A DNA stretch of 64,000 bases from positions 1 to 64,000 of the forward strand of contig JAVBLR010000011.1 of the NCBI GenBank assembly GCA_031553395.1. Direction: 5' to 3'. Below the pieces are notes generated by a model. It worked only from the letters and a program-made list of their open reading frames with translations. It ran no database searches and was not told the origin of the DNA. The DNA is from WRGA01 sp031553395. GTDB lineage: Bacteria; Bacteroidota; Bacteroidia; Bacteroidales; WRGA01. The position numbers and the translations under genes were made by a program. This document shows positions 44,887 to 53,870 of this stretch, piece after piece; positions within the stretch are counted from its first letter, which is position 1; the number at the start of each line of letters is the position of its first letter.

Positions 44887-44889
44887 AAA

Positions 44890-44955
44890 TTGACAATCAA
44901 ACAACTAGAATAATTCACATTTAAAATTATTAATTGTAGTTGTTAATCAAAAACA
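44890..44955. repeat. Imperfect inverted repeat in the folD-rbfA spacer
   Basis: TCAAACAACTAGAATAATT pairs with AATTATTAATTGTAGTTGTT, in the whole of the 69-bp spacer. Confidence 0.5.
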
Positions 44956-45294
44956 ATGGAAGAAAGTACAAGACAAAAAAAAATAAATCGTTTGCTTCAA
45001 AAAGAAATGGGAGATATATTTCTCATGCAAGCAAAACAAATGCAAGGCACGCTTATTTCTGTAAGTGCGGTTCGGGTTACACCCGATTTGGGATTGGCAA
45101 AAATATACCTCAGCATTTTTCCATCAGAAAGAGGGACTGAGTTATTGGAAAATATAAAAGTAAATTCAAAACAAATCCGTCATGAATTAGGACAACGTGT
45201 AAGACACCAATTACGCATTGTTCCCGAACTTGCTTTTTATATCGATGATTCCCTCGATTATCTCGAAAGAATAGATACGTTGTTGAAGCAATAA
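44956..45294 (+). CDS. rbfA: 30S ribosome-binding factor RbfA
   Basis: Small KH-fold protein of 112 residues that binds late 30S precursors and helps 16S rRNA maturation. Family blocks are RLLQKEMGDIFL, TLISVSAVRVTPDLGLAKIYLSIF and VRHQLRIVPELAFYIDDSLDYLERIDTLL. The length is at the short end but normal for Bacteroidota. A long frame one base off on the same strand (44940-45140) is a shadow. Confidence 0.95.
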   Translation: MEESTRQKKINRLLQKEMGDIFLMQAKQMQGTLISVSAVRVTPDLGLAKIYLSIFPSERGTELLENIKVNSKQIRHELGQRVRHQLRIVPELAFYIDDSLDYLERIDTLLKQ

Positions 45295-45295
45295 A

Positions 45296-45400
45296 ATAGA
45301 CAGAAGAACAAAGACAAAAGAAGAAAGATGGTAGATAGATATATCTTACTGTCTTTTCATCTTTTCTATCTTCTTTCATCTTTGTTCTTAAATCTAACTA
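45296..45400. repeat. Long hairpin of GAnnnAA heptads between rbfA and recN
   Basis: AGACAGAAGAACAAAGACAA on the left pairs with TCTTTCATCTTTGTTCTTAA on the right around an inner CATCTTTTCTATCTTC segment. Words GAACAAA, GACAAAA, GAAGAAA repeat at 7 bp. Composition matches the ffh-leader hairpin at 40221. Confidence 0.65.
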
Positions 45401-45435
45401 ATTATATATTAAATATTTAAGAAATATTCATCTGA

Positions 45436-47094
45436 ATGCTGACAAATTTACTCGTTCAAAATTATGCGTTGATAAACCAATTAGAAATGAGATTGGGAGA
45501 AGGATTTTATATTCTCACGGGAGAAACCGGAGCTGGAAAATCTATTCTTATCGGAGCATTATCCCTTATTTTGGGACAACGGGCAGATGCTAAATTAATC
45601 AAGCAATCGGAAGAAAAATGTATTATCGAAGCGACCTTTGATATTTCGGCTTATAAATTGGAGTATTTTTTTGACGAAAATGAAATAGATTACTACGAAG
45701 AATGTATTTTGAGAAGAGAAATACACTCTTCGGGAAAGTCCCGTACATTTATAAATGATACGCCAGTTTCGTTGAATACACTTAAGGAGTTAGGAACAAT
45801 GTTAATTGACATTCATTCCCAACATCAAAACCTACTGTTGGCCGATAATCGTTTTCAATTGAAAGTAGTAGATGTATTGGCTGAAAATCAAACCCTATTG
45901 GAAGAATATAACAATCAGTTTGTTACATACAAAAATCGGATTAATCAGTTAAACAAAATAAAAGAAGAAGCTGAAAAGAGTAAATCCGATGAAGAATATT
46001 ATCGTTTCCAATATAATCAACTTGCTGAAGCAAAGTTACAAATAGATGAACAATCTGAATTAGAAAATGAACAAGAGCTTCTCTCCCACTCCGAAGAAAT
46101 AAAATCAACTCTTTTTAAGATTAATCAAATCCTTTCCAACGAAGAACAAGGAGTTATAAATTCGCTGAAAGAAGCTGTAAATATATCTTCGAATTTACAA
46201 AAGATATATCCGGCAAGTAATGAAATCAAGGAACGTATTGAAAGTGCTTATATTGATTTAAAAGACTTGTCCAATGAAATCGAAAATAAATCGGAAAATA
46301 TCGAATTTAATCCTGAAAAATTAGAGCAAGTAAACGACCGCTTAAACTTAATTTATTCTTTACAGCAAAAACACCATGTTCAATCGATAGACGAACTTAT
46401 TGATATTGAGAAAGATTTGGAGAAAAAAATCTATTCTGTCGAACATTTGGATGAAGAAATTGCAAAATTGGAAAAAGAAATAAATACACAATTATCTTTA
46501 GTAGAAAATATTGGAGAAAAATTATCTAAGAAACGGCAAAAGTCGGCACAACGATTGGAAAAGGATTTAACCGAACGTTTATCCTATTTAGGTATGCCGA
46601 ATGTTCGGTTCAATATACAATTTGACAAAAAGGAAAAGCCCGGCAATAACGGATTAGATGATATAAATTTTTTATTCTCAGCTAATAAAAATGCACCCTT
46701 ACAACCTGTTGCCGAAACGGCTTCCGGTGGAGAAATTGCTCGGTTAATGCTATGTATCAAAGCATTAATTGCAAATACAACAGCCTTACCAACCATTATT
46801 TTTGATGAAATAGACACTGGTGTTTCTGGTGAAATTGCCGATAAAATGGGAGTTATCATGCAGGGAATGAGCAAATATATGCAAGTTATCAGCATTACAC
46901 ATTTGCCACAGATTGCAGCGCGAGGAAGTGTTCATTTCAAGGTTTACAAAGAAGATTCAAAAGATAAAACTAACACAAACATTAAGCAACTAACACAAAA
47001 AGAGAGAATTACCGAATTAGCGCAAATGCTCAGTGGTGCACAAATTACCGATGCAGCCATTAGTAATGCCAAGGCATTATTAGGATTAAATTAA
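45436..47094 (+). CDS. recN: DNA repair protein RecN
   Basis: SMC-like ATPase of 552 residues acting early at double-strand breaks. Walker A is GETGAGKSI near residue 32. Two coiled coils flank a short middle without a zinc hook. The C-terminal lobe has TASGGEIARLML (signature) and TIIFDEIDTGVSGEIA (Walker B and D-loop), then ISITHLPQIAARG. All motifs are intact. The first gene of a same-strand group with rlmB and ridA. Confidence 0.96.
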   Translation: MLTNLLVQNYALINQLEMRLGEGFYILTGETGAGKSILIGALSLILGQRADAKLIKQSEEKCIIEATFDISAYKLEYFFDENEIDYYEECILRREIHSSGKSRTFINDTPVSLNTLKELGTMLIDIHSQHQNLLLADNRFQLKVVDVLAENQTLLEEYNNQFVTYKNRINQLNKIKEEAEKSKSDEEYYRFQYNQLAEAKLQIDEQSELENEQELLSHSEEIKSTLFKINQILSNEEQGVINSLKEAVNISSNLQKIYPASNEIKERIESAYIDLKDLSNEIENKSENIEFNPEKLEQVNDRLNLIYSLQQKHHVQSIDELIDIEKDLEKKIYSVEHLDEEIAKLEKEINTQLSLVENIGEKLSKKRQKSAQRLEKDLTERLSYLGMPNVRFNIQFDKKEKPGNNGLDDINFLFSANKNAPLQPVAETASGGEIARLMLCIKALIANTTALPTIIFDEIDTGVSGEIADKMGVIMQGMSKYMQVISITHLPQIAARGSVHFKVYKEDSKDKTNTNIKQLTQKERITELAQMLSGAQITDAAISNAKALLGLN

Positions 47095-47096
47095 AA

Positions 47097-47168
47097 GTTA
47101 TTCGTTGTTTGTTATTGGTTATTGAATTGTCTAACAACGAATAACAAACAACGAATAACAAATAATAA
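47097..47168. repeat. TTATTCGTTGTTTGTTATT hairpin between recN and rlmB
   Basis: GTTATTCGTTGTTTGTTATT pairs with AACAACGAATAACAAACAAC-type sequence; the right arm contains the AACAACGAATAACAAA word twice. Confidence 0.7.
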
Positions 47169-47189
47169 CAAAATAACAACCAACTGAAA

Positions 47190-47921
47190 GTGGAAAAAAA
47201 CGAAATAGTATTCGGCATCAGGGCAGTAATTGAAGCCATACAAGCCGGAAAAGAAATAGATAAAATTCTAATAAAAAAGGATTTACAGGGCGAATTGGCA
47301 GCAGAGCTTTTCCGTTTGGTAAATAATCATGATATTCCTGCACAACGAGTGCCACTTGAGCGACTCAACCGTATTACGATGAAAAATCATCAAGGAGTAA
47401 TTGCTTTTATCCCTGCAGTTAGTTATCAAAAGATTGAAGATATTGTCCCTTTTTTGTACGAACAAGGGAAAAATCCGTTTATTGTTGTGCTGGATGGAAT
47501 TACCGATGTTCGTAATTTTGGTGCTATTGCCCGTACCTGCGAATGCGCTGGAGTCGATGCTATTGTTATTGCCGAAAAAGGAAGTGTAAGTGTAAATTCC
47601 GACGCTATGAAAACTTCGGCGGGAGCGTTACATACATTGCCTGTTTGCAGAGAAAAGAATTTGACCGATACGATTAAGTTTCTTAAAAATAGCGGAATAC
47701 ACACAATTGCAGCAAGTGAAAAAGGAGACAAATCCTATACACAAGCAACTTATTCCAATCCGGTTGCCATTATTATGGGAGCAGAAGACACTGGCGTTGA
47801 TATTGGCCGATTGAGAATATGTGACGAGATTGTAAAAATCCCAATTAATGGAGTAATTGAATCTCTCAATGTTTCGGTAGCTGCCGGAATATTAATCTAT
47901 GAAACCGTAAGGAACAGATGA
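47190..47921 (+). CDS. rlmB: 23S rRNA (guanosine-2'-O-)-methyltransferase RlmB
   Basis: SPOUT/TrmH methyltransferase of 243 residues. The start is GTG, since the N-terminus MEKNEIVFGIRAVIEAI is the conserved substrate-binding domain start. An L30-like N-domain (1-75) is followed by the knotted SAM domain. It shows VVLDGITDVRNFGAIARTCECAGVDAIV, IIMGAEDTGVD and PINGVIESLNVSVAAGILIYE, the three SPOUT motifs. The stop overlaps ridA by four bases (ATGA). Confidence 0.95.
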   Translation: MEKNEIVFGIRAVIEAIQAGKEIDKILIKKDLQGELAAELFRLVNNHDIPAQRVPLERLNRITMKNHQGVIAFIPAVSYQKIEDIVPFLYEQGKNPFIVVLDGITDVRNFGAIARTCECAGVDAIVIAEKGSVSVNSDAMKTSAGALHTLPVCREKNLTDTIKFLKNSGIHTIAASEKGDKSYTQATYSNPVAIIMGAEDTGVDIGRLRICDEIVKIPINGVIESLNVSVAAGILIYETVRNR

Positions 47922-48298
47922 AAAAAATAATCGCTACACCAAATGCTCCTGCAGCAATTGGCCCATATAGCCAAGCTGTAGAAGTGAATGACATGTTATT
48001 TTTATCCGGACAAATTCCTATTAATCCACAAAGCGGAGAAATTGTAGACAGAAATATAAAGGAACAAACACTACAGGTTTTCAAGAATATTGCTGCAATT
48101 TTGGAAAAATCCGGATATAAAATGAATCAAATTGTAAAAACAACCGTCTTTATATCCGATATGTCTTTATTCGGTGAAATGAATGAAGTTTATGCTCAAC
48201 AATTTTCAGATGAATTTCCGGCTCGTTCGACTATAGCTGTAAAGGGATTACCCAAAGGTGCGTTAATTGAAATTGAGGTCGTTGCTATAAAAGAATAG
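47918..48298 (+). CDS. ridA: RidA family protein (enamine/imine deaminase)
   Basis: A 126-residue YjgF/RidA trimer protein that hydrolyses reactive 2-aminoacrylate-type imines. Signatures include PAAIGPYSQAV, LFLSGQIPINP, and the catalytic Arg region FPARSTIAVKGLPKGALIEIEVVA. All usual active-site residues look present. It starts inside the rlmB stop codon, so the two are cotranslated. Confidence 0.95.
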   Translation: MKKIIATPNAPAAIGPYSQAVEVNDMLFLSGQIPINPQSGEIVDRNIKEQTLQVFKNIAAILEKSGYKMNQIVKTTVFISDMSLFGEMNEVYAQQFSDEFPARSTIAVKGLPKGALIEIEVVAIKE

Positions 48299-48332
48299 AA
48301 GAAGGTATTGGTAACCTCCAATTACCGTTTTC

Positions 48333-48540
48333 ATTTATTGTGCCAAAAGTTGAGGGATGCCCTGCGTGAGGGATAGAAGCGGGCAGCAGGCAGTTTTTTG
48401 TCTGAAACAAGGGAGGAACGACCGCAGGCGAAGGCAGAAAAACTTGCCTGATGCGAGCGGATAGCCCGACCCCGCCGCGTAGAATAACAAAAAACGAGAT
48501 TTAAGATGGACGGCGGAGGCACGCCCAAAGAATTAGGAAT
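48333..48540 (+). ncRNA. GC-rich structured repeat, Flavo-1-like RNA
   Basis: This block is far more GC-rich than its surroundings. It reads TGAGGGATAGAAGCGGGCAG on entering and GCGAGCGGATAGCCCGACCC on leaving, words I recall from the Flavo-1 RNA motif of Bacteroidota. GCAGGCAGTTTTTT on the left and AAAAACTTGCCTGATGC on the right form a long stem, with an inner region GGAACGACCGCAGGC. No open frame is likely. The Flavo-1 assignment is from memory of the motif and not checked. Confidence 0.5.
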
Positions 48541-48662
48541 TGGATTATTAACTAATGAATGAATGATGAATATTTGTTGATATTAATTATCATAAATATT
48601 CATATAAATTGTTTTATTAATCCATGAAATTAATACCAACCATAAAAACGTTTGATTATTAA

Positions 48663-49502
48663 TTGATGCGGATATTTTACTACAATAAATTATGTTCCAA
48701 AGTTATCAAAAGGATATCTTCCGGGATAATAATGTCATTACTAACAACATTTACCTGTTTTTCTCAAACACAAGAAAATGACAGCACATTTTCTCAAATT
48801 GAGACAACCGTTGTTTCAAAAAATGAAATACCATCCAGTATCTATGACCGCCCTTATTCTTTTTGGGAGAATAATCCTGATTACAAAAGATTAGCATGGA
48901 ATAGCGGAATAACATTTGGAGCTTCTTTTGTTGCAGCAGGACTTTTATACATAATGCCGGAGGGTGTAAGTAATTGGGATAGAGATGAGATATCGATAAA
49001 CTCTGTTTTCAGTGATTGGTGGAAACATGTTTGTGCCGGTCCTGTAGTTGATAAAGACGACTGGCAATTGAATTATTTAGCACATCCTTATGTTGGCACC
49101 ATCTATTATATGGGAGCTCGTTCTGCAGGAGTAAGTGCTCCTTATTCATTTTTATACTCAGTTGCATTTTCTACTTTTTTCTGGGAATACGGGGTCGAAG
49201 CATTGGCCGAAATTCCATCAGTACAGGATTTAATAGTTACTCCAGTTTGTGGTTCTATTTTGGGTGAAGCTTTTTATTTAACCAAAAGAGAAATTGTTGC
49301 GCGGGATTATCGTCTATTGGGCACCCCGATTTTAGGACATACTGTAACATTTTTGATGGATCCTTTAAACGAAGTAATGGATTTATGTACAGGAAAATTC
49401 AAAAAAAAGAAAAACAATTCCAATCTATACTTATACTCCTCTCCTACTCGACATTTTTCAGGTAATATATCTTATAATATTACATTAAATATAAAGTTTT
49501 AA
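48663..49502 (+). CDS. DUF3943 domain-containing outer-membrane-type protein
   Basis: A 279-residue protein of a family widespread in Bacteroidota. The signal peptide ends after TTFTCFS. The conserved core is WKHVCAGPVVDKDDWQLNYLAHPYVGTIYYMGAR followed by hydrophobic segments. The C-terminus SYNITLNIKF ends in alternating hydrophobic residues and a terminal Phe, suggesting outer-membrane beta structure. The family function is unknown. In-frame starts at codons 1 and 2 are equivalent; a shorter start at MSLLTTF is possible. Confidence 0.85.
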   Translation: MMRIFYYNKLCSKVIKRISSGIIMSLLTTFTCFSQTQENDSTFSQIETTVVSKNEIPSSIYDRPYSFWENNPDYKRLAWNSGITFGASFVAAGLLYIMPEGVSNWDRDEISINSVFSDWWKHVCAGPVVDKDDWQLNYLAHPYVGTIYYMGARSAGVSAPYSFLYSVAFSTFFWEYGVEALAEIPSVQDLIVTPVCGSILGEAFYLTKREIVARDYRLLGTPILGHTVTFLMDPLNEVMDLCTGKFKKKKNNSNLYLYSSPTRHFSGNISYNITLNIKF

Positions 49503-49522
49503 AATAAGGTAATGATGCCAAA

Positions 49523-49554
49523 ATAAAAAAGCATGGAGCTTAACCCCATGCCTT
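49523..49554 (-). terminator. Terminator of the DUF4890-like gene
   Basis: On the minus strand GCATGGGG ... CTCCATGC with a TTTTTTATTTT tail, 36 bp after the stop. It may also serve the DUF3943 gene from the other side. Confidence 0.7.
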
Positions 49555-49590
49555 TAGTCTTTATTTCTCTTATTTCTTTCTTATTACATT

Positions 49591-49998
49591 TTATTGCTGC
49601 GTATTTGCACCACCTTTTTTTTGACCGCCTTGGCCGCCACCTCTATTACCAGCTTTAGCCTTTCTTTCTTGTTGATTTTGTTGATACTTTGTGTATTGGT
49701 CACTCGTTAAAATTCCCTTAAGTTCAGTATCCTTTGCTTCCTGCATTTTCTTCATTTCATCCATACGAGCCTGTCTGTCATCATTTGAAGATTGAAAAGC
49801 AGCTTGTTGCTGTTGTGCATACTTTAAGTTGATAGCCTCAACTTTTGATTTTTGGTCATCATTTAATGACAAATTACTAACCATTTGTTCAGTTTGCCTT
49901 TTTGCCATATCGTCGGCAGAAGGACGTTGACGTTGTTGTGCGAACATTACTGAGCTTACTAATAAAGCTGAAAGTACTAACATTGCTAACCTTTTCAT
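49591..49998 (-). CDS. DUF4890-like small exported protein
   Basis: A 135-residue exported protein. Signal peptide MKRLAMLVLSALLVSSVMFA is followed by QQRQRPSADD. The mature part is helical and Gln/Lys-rich, with two LTxxQ-like motifs (LSLNDDQKSKV and ILTSDQYTKYQ) recalling Spy/CpxP-type periplasmic chaperones. It ends in a Gly/Gln/Lys-rich low-complexity tail (GNRGGGQGGQKKGG). A stress-related or chaperone role is inferred from the motif; no direct evidence. Confidence 0.8.
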   Translation of the reverse strand: MKRLAMLVLSALLVSSVMFAQQRQRPSADDMAKRQTEQMVSNLSLNDDQKSKVEAINLKYAQQQQAAFQSSNDDRQARMDEMKKMQEAKDTELKGILTSDQYTKYQQNQQERKAKAGNRGGGQGGQKKGGANTQQ

Positions 49999-50138
49999 AC
50001 GAATTGTTTTTTTAATTGTTACTTAATTTTTTTATTTACATTTAAATCGATTCTAATACTAATTACGAAAACTAAGACAATCCAAAAACTTTAGGGTTTA
50101 ACAACCTTCTTTTTTTTAACTATTTTTTATTCTAAATG

Positions 50139-51374
50139 TTAAATAATTTCTAATAACATCAACAATGCCGCATTACTTGCCCGAATGATATTCTGCTCAC
50201 GAAAAGCTCCAAAATAATGCTTCTTTGAAATGACTTTATTTTTGGTTGCCACTGCAATCCAAACCATTCCAACAGGCTTATCATCACTACCCCCTGTTGG
50301 TCCGGCAATTCCAGATGTTGCAACAGAAAAATCGGCATTTAATACAGATAAAACACCTTTCGCCATTTGCTCAACAACTTGCTGACTTACTGCACCATCA
50401 TTTTCCAAATCTTCTTTTTTTACACTTAATAAATTTTCTTTCACTTCATTTGAATAAGAAGTTACACTCCCTTTGAAATAATCCGAACTTCCTGAAATCA
50501 ATGTAATTAAATGAGCAATATATCCTCCGGTGCAACTTTCGGCAACGGACAACGTTTTTCCGGATTCATGCAAACGCTTACCAACAATTTCAGCTAAAGA
50601 CAAATCTTCATCGGCAATAATATGCCCTCTCAATAACGATCTTAATTTTTCAATTTCAACATTTAATGTTCTATTCAATTTCTCAATATCTTTTCCTTGA
50701 GCTGATAATCTCAACCGAACAAGTCCCAAAGAAGGCAAATAAGCCAAACGAATATTCTCGGGCAAAGCATCTTCCCAAGAAGAAATAAACAAAGCCAATT
50801 GAGCTTCACCAAAACCTTGTATCCAAAAAGTACGGTGTTCAATAAACAAATCTCTGCCAAAAAATTGTGTTAGACGAGGTATAATCTCATTCGACATTAT
50901 CCATTTCATTTCCTGCGGAACTCCCGGCATCGATGCTAATATTTTTCCATCTTTTTCGAACCATGTAACAGGAGCTGTTCCGGTTGGATTGTGAATAACC
51001 GTACATTTTTCGGGAACATACGCCTGATTTTTAGACAATTCATCAACCTCCCGGTTTCGAACAGCAAAAAACTGTTTGACATCATTGTATATACTCTCAT
51101 CAAAAATTAGTTTTGTACCAAAATATTCGCACAAAGTCTGTTTTGTAATATCATCTTTTGTCGGTCCTATCCCACCTGTGACAAGCACTGCATCTGCCCT
51201 TTTCATAGCAATATCAATTGCCTCCAACATATCTTTCCGGCTATCACCGACAGTTACAATATGATTTACTTCGGCCCCAATTTTATTTAATTCCTGAGCC
51301 ATCCATGCCGAATTAGTATCGACAACCTGACCAATTAAAATCTCATCTCCAATTGTTATTATTTCTACTTTCAT
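50139..51374 (-). CDS. cinA: CinA family nicotinamide-nucleotide amidohydrolase
   Basis: Two-domain protein of 411 residues. The N-terminal MoCF-like domain (1-165; GDEILIGQVVDTNSAWMA, VTGGIGPTKDDITKQ, NPTGTAPVTWF, MPGVPQEM) acts as an ADP-ribose-type pyrophosphatase in other species. The C-terminal PncC domain (about 255-411; LSVAESCTGGYIAHLIT, TSYSNEVKENLL, VATSGIAGPTGG) deamidates nicotinamide mononucleotide in NAD recycling. Both sets of motifs are intact. Confidence 0.95.
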   Translation of the reverse strand: MKVEIITIGDEILIGQVVDTNSAWMAQELNKIGAEVNHIVTVGDSRKDMLEAIDIAMKRADAVLVTGGIGPTKDDITKQTLCEYFGTKLIFDESIYNDVKQFFAVRNREVDELSKNQAYVPEKCTVIHNPTGTAPVTWFEKDGKILASMPGVPQEMKWIMSNEIIPRLTQFFGRDLFIEHRTFWIQGFGEAQLALFISSWEDALPENIRLAYLPSLGLVRLRLSAQGKDIEKLNRTLNVEIEKLRSLLRGHIIADEDLSLAEIVGKRLHESGKTLSVAESCTGGYIAHLITLISGSSDYFKGSVTSYSNEVKENLLSVKKEDLENDGAVSQQVVEQMAKGVLSVLNADFSVATSGIAGPTGGSDDKPVGMVWIAVATKNKVISKKHYFGAFREQNIIRASNAALLMLLEII

Positions 51375-51389
51375 CTATAATTTACTGAT

Positions 51390-51436
51390 TTGTTATTTAT
51401 TGTTGATATCTGTCATTTACCAATAATAAATAACTA
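51390..51436. repeat. TTGTTATTTATTGTTG / CAATAATAAATAACTA hairpin
   Basis: Arms at 51390-51405 and 51421-51436 pair with two mismatches between ltaE and cinA. The right arm covers the last bases of ltaE. Confidence 0.6.
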
Positions 51437-52450
51437 TAAATTCTTAACTGTTTTTATAAAATCATAAATATCTTCTTCGTTTGTATCAAAGGAAGTAACC
51501 AAGCGGACTTCATTAATTTCTTCATTCCAAATATAAAAGAAGTATTTTTCCCTTACCTTTTGTATTAACTCCAAAGGCATTGTTAAAAACAACGCATTTG
51601 TTTCAACTTTTTGGGTTAAGGATATTTGAGGAATTTGATTTAATTCTTTGGCTAATAAAGTTGCCATATTATTTGCATGACAAGCATTTTTCAACCACAA
51701 ATCATCTTCGAAATAAGCAATAAACTGAGCCGAAAGATAACGCATCTTTGAAAATAATTGTGCAGATTGTTTCCTAAAAAAACGCAGATTCTCCGATAAT
51801 TCTTCCCGGAAAGAAATGACAGCTTCTCCCATCATCATTCCATTTTTCGTTCCTCCAAAGCTTACAATATCTACACCACAATCGGCCGTCAACGCTTTTA
51901 ATGAAACATTCATTGCCGCAGCCGCATTCGATAAACGAGCTCCATCTACATGAACATACATGTCGTATTTGTGTGCCAAATCACAAATTGTTTTAATTTC
52001 CTGCAACGTATACAAAGTTCCCAATTCAGTTGATTGTGATATATAAATAACTTTAGGCTGAGAATGATGTTGGTCGCCAAAACCATGCAATTTATGCTTA
52101 ATCAATTCCGGAGTTAATTTTCCATTTAATGTAGAAATAGGCAATAAAGGACATCCGGTAAAACGAACAGGAGCACCACATTCATCCACATTAATATGTC
52201 CCGTCTCCGGACAAATTACCGCATTGAAACTTTTCAGGCAAGCCTGCAATGAAATTACATTTGCTCCTGTACCATTAAAAGCAAAATAGATCTCAGCCTC
52301 TTCGCCAAAATATTTTTTTAAAACAGCATCTGCTTTTTCGGTAATTTCATCACTTCCATACGCAATTACATGCTCTTTATTTACATCAATCAAAGCTTGC
52401 ATCACCTGCGGATGCACTCCCGAATTATTATCACTGGCAAAACTTTTCAT
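51434..52450 (-). CDS. ltaE: Low-specificity L-threonine aldolase
   Basis: PLP enzyme of 338 residues cleaving L-threonine or L-allo-threonine to glycine and acetaldehyde. The start MKSFASDNNSGVHPQVMQAL is typical. YFAFNGTGANVISLQ binds the cofactor phosphate, ISQSTELGTLYT and VHVDGARLSNAAAAM hold the ring-stacking and Asp contacts, and SFGGTKNGMM contains the Schiff-base Lys. Slightly shorter than E. coli LtaE but complete. Confidence 0.93.
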   Translation of the reverse strand: MKSFASDNNSGVHPQVMQALIDVNKEHVIAYGSDEITEKADAVLKKYFGEEAEIYFAFNGTGANVISLQACLKSFNAVICPETGHINVDECGAPVRFTGCPLLPISTLNGKLTPELIKHKLHGFGDQHHSQPKVIYISQSTELGTLYTLQEIKTICDLAHKYDMYVHVDGARLSNAAAAMNVSLKALTADCGVDIVSFGGTKNGMMMGEAVISFREELSENLRFFRKQSAQLFSKMRYLSAQFIAYFEDDLWLKNACHANNMATLLAKELNQIPQISLTQKVETNALFLTMPLELIQKVREKYFFYIWNEEINEVRLVTSFDTNEEDIYDFIKTVKNL

Positions 52451-52566
52451 CGTTTTCAGAATTATACTTATTCAGTAAATATCTTTTTTCTAGTATATGA
52501 CATCGATATGAATGTTTTTCTCACAGAATATTTTTTTAAATTTTAACTTCGTCAAAATCAAATTAT

Positions 52567-52719
52567 TTTCACACGGATTACACGGATTACACGGATTTAC
52601 AAACAAAGTAATACATTGAATATCGGTTAATTATATCACTCATACACATTTTTATTTCGCAAATATGTTAACTAATATTAACTTAAGAATCTGCGTAATT
52701 AGTGAAATCTGTGCGAAAC
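52567..52719. repeat. ACACGGATT-type inverted repeat
   Basis: CACGGATTA is repeated in tandem (9-bp period) at 52573-52600. AATCTGCGTAATTAGTGAAA with ATCTGTGCG at 52688-52717 is the inverted partner. This is a dispersed intergenic word set seen in Bacteroidota. Confidence 0.65.
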
Positions 52720-52790
52720 CCAAAAGATTGACTTTAGTCAATCATATTTATGGAATAATCTGCATGAAAAATAGTTGGTTTTATTATACA

Positions 52791-52829
52791 AAAAAAGGAC
52801 ATTTCCAAAATATCAGAAATGTCCTTTTT
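52791..52829. terminator. Terminator-like hairpin
   Basis: AAAAAAGGACATTTC and GAAATGTCCTTTTT form a stem with A/T runs on both sides. No recognised gene ends at it, which suggests an unrecognised transcript nearby. Confidence 0.65.
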
Positions 52830-52839
52830 ATAAAGAAGC

Positions 52840-53125
52840 CGCATCGAATAAAACATGAGTAAAACTCCTAATGAACAGGATTTGAGAATTTCACAATCTT
52901 TGTAATCCACTGTTGCCAATGGCATCTCCGAAGAGTGTGGCCCGCCATTGATTGTAAAAATTGTTCTCGGTACTCAGTATTTATTTGATGAGTTTACCAA
53001 TAATGTTCGACACGGCTATATCTTATTCAAAGAACGTATGAGAAAAGGAAAAAGTTCAAATATTATATTTTTCTCATTTGCTTACCCAAAGATATAATTC
53101 TTTTTCGAAATAACCAAATAAAAAG
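52840..53125. other. Unassigned spacer between two terminator hairpins
   Basis: No recognised gene. A broken plus-strand frame reads STVANGISEECGPPLIVKI and GTQYLFDEFTNNVRHGYILF after a stop at 52903, and GC content is higher at 52920-53030. It may be a gene remnant or a small RNA ending at the 52791 hairpin on the minus strand. Confidence 0.3.
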
Positions 53126-53128
53126 TAC

Positions 53129-53166
53129 AAAAAAAGGCTGTCAATTTTAAATTAAATGACAGCCTT
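53129..53166 (-). terminator. Terminator of infC-rpmI-rplT
   Basis: AAGGCTGTCA and TGACAGCCTT with a 13-base loop and a T-run on the minus strand, 20 bp after rplT. Confidence 0.85.
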
Positions 53167-53185
53167 GAAAAGCTTTTATATAAAC

Positions 53186-53536
53186 TTATGCGTTTTTAGC
53201 TTGATTTACAACAGCCTTGAATGCTTCGGGATGATTCATTGCTAAATCGGCCAAGACTTTACGATTGATTTCGATTCCGGCTTTGTGCAAACCTCCCATT
53301 AAACGTGAATATGACATTCCTTCCAAACGTGCAGCAGCGTTAATACGTTGTATCCACAATGCACGGAATTCGCGTTTTTTGTTTTTACGATCGCGGTAAG
53401 CGTATTGTAACCCTTTTTCCCAGGTATTTTTAGCTACCGTCCAAACATTCTTTCTTGCACCAAAGTATCCTTTAGTAAGTTTTAAAATTCTTTTTCTGCG
53501 TGTTCTCGACGCAACATGATTGACTGATCTTGGCAT
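53186..53536 (-). CDS. rplT: 50S ribosomal protein L20
   Basis: Primary 23S rRNA binding protein of 116 residues, highly basic. MPRSVNHVASRTRRKRILKL and GYFGARKNVWTVAKN at the N-terminus, then RDRKNKKREFRALWIQRINAA and SYSRLMGGLHKAGIEINRKVLADLA, are all diagnostic. Last gene of the infC-rpmI-rplT operon. The 103-bp spacer before it holds a small CCAC-AAACT-GGTGG hairpin that could be an L20 autoregulatory site. Confidence 0.98.
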   Translation of the reverse strand: MPRSVNHVASRTRRKRILKLTKGYFGARKNVWTVAKNTWEKGLQYAYRDRKNKKREFRALWIQRINAAARLEGMSYSRLMGGLHKAGIEINRKVLADLAMNHPEAFKAVVNQAKNA

Positions 53537-53639
53537 GTCTTAATTTGTTTTTGATTGTCAGCGCCACCAGTTTGTGGTCTTTTTGCTGAACATTCGGTTG
53601 ATAAAATTAAATAAACTCGCTTTTTATTGTAATTTGTAA

Positions 53640-53837
53640 TTACTTCATTGCCAACAAAAACTTCACATTATTCACATCCGAAGTATGAACTGTTGAGAAA
53701 TGTGTTAAGTTACGTTTTTGTTTTTTTGTTTTCTTTGTCAGAATGTGGCTTTTAAAAGCATGTTTTCTTTTGATTTTCCCTGTTCCGGTAAGGGTGAACC
53801 TCTTTTTAGCACCGGAATTAGTCTTCATCTTTGGCAT
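53640..53837 (-). CDS. rpmI: 50S ribosomal protein L35
   Basis: Small basic ribosomal protein of 65 residues: MPKMKTNSGAKKRFTLTGTG, then KIKRKHAFKSHILTKKTKKQKRNL. Normal length and order between infC and rplT. Confidence 0.98.
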   Translation of the reverse strand: MPKMKTNSGAKKRFTLTGTGKIKRKHAFKSHILTKKTKKQKRNLTHFSTVHTSDVNNVKFLLAMK

Positions 53838-53870
53838 TTTATATCTATTTTATATTAGTAATAAAAAAAT

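Noticed and set aside
52665..52925. Short open frames of about 60 codons on both strands
   Set aside because: They run through a terminator hairpin and the ACACGGATT repeat partner, with no coding signature.
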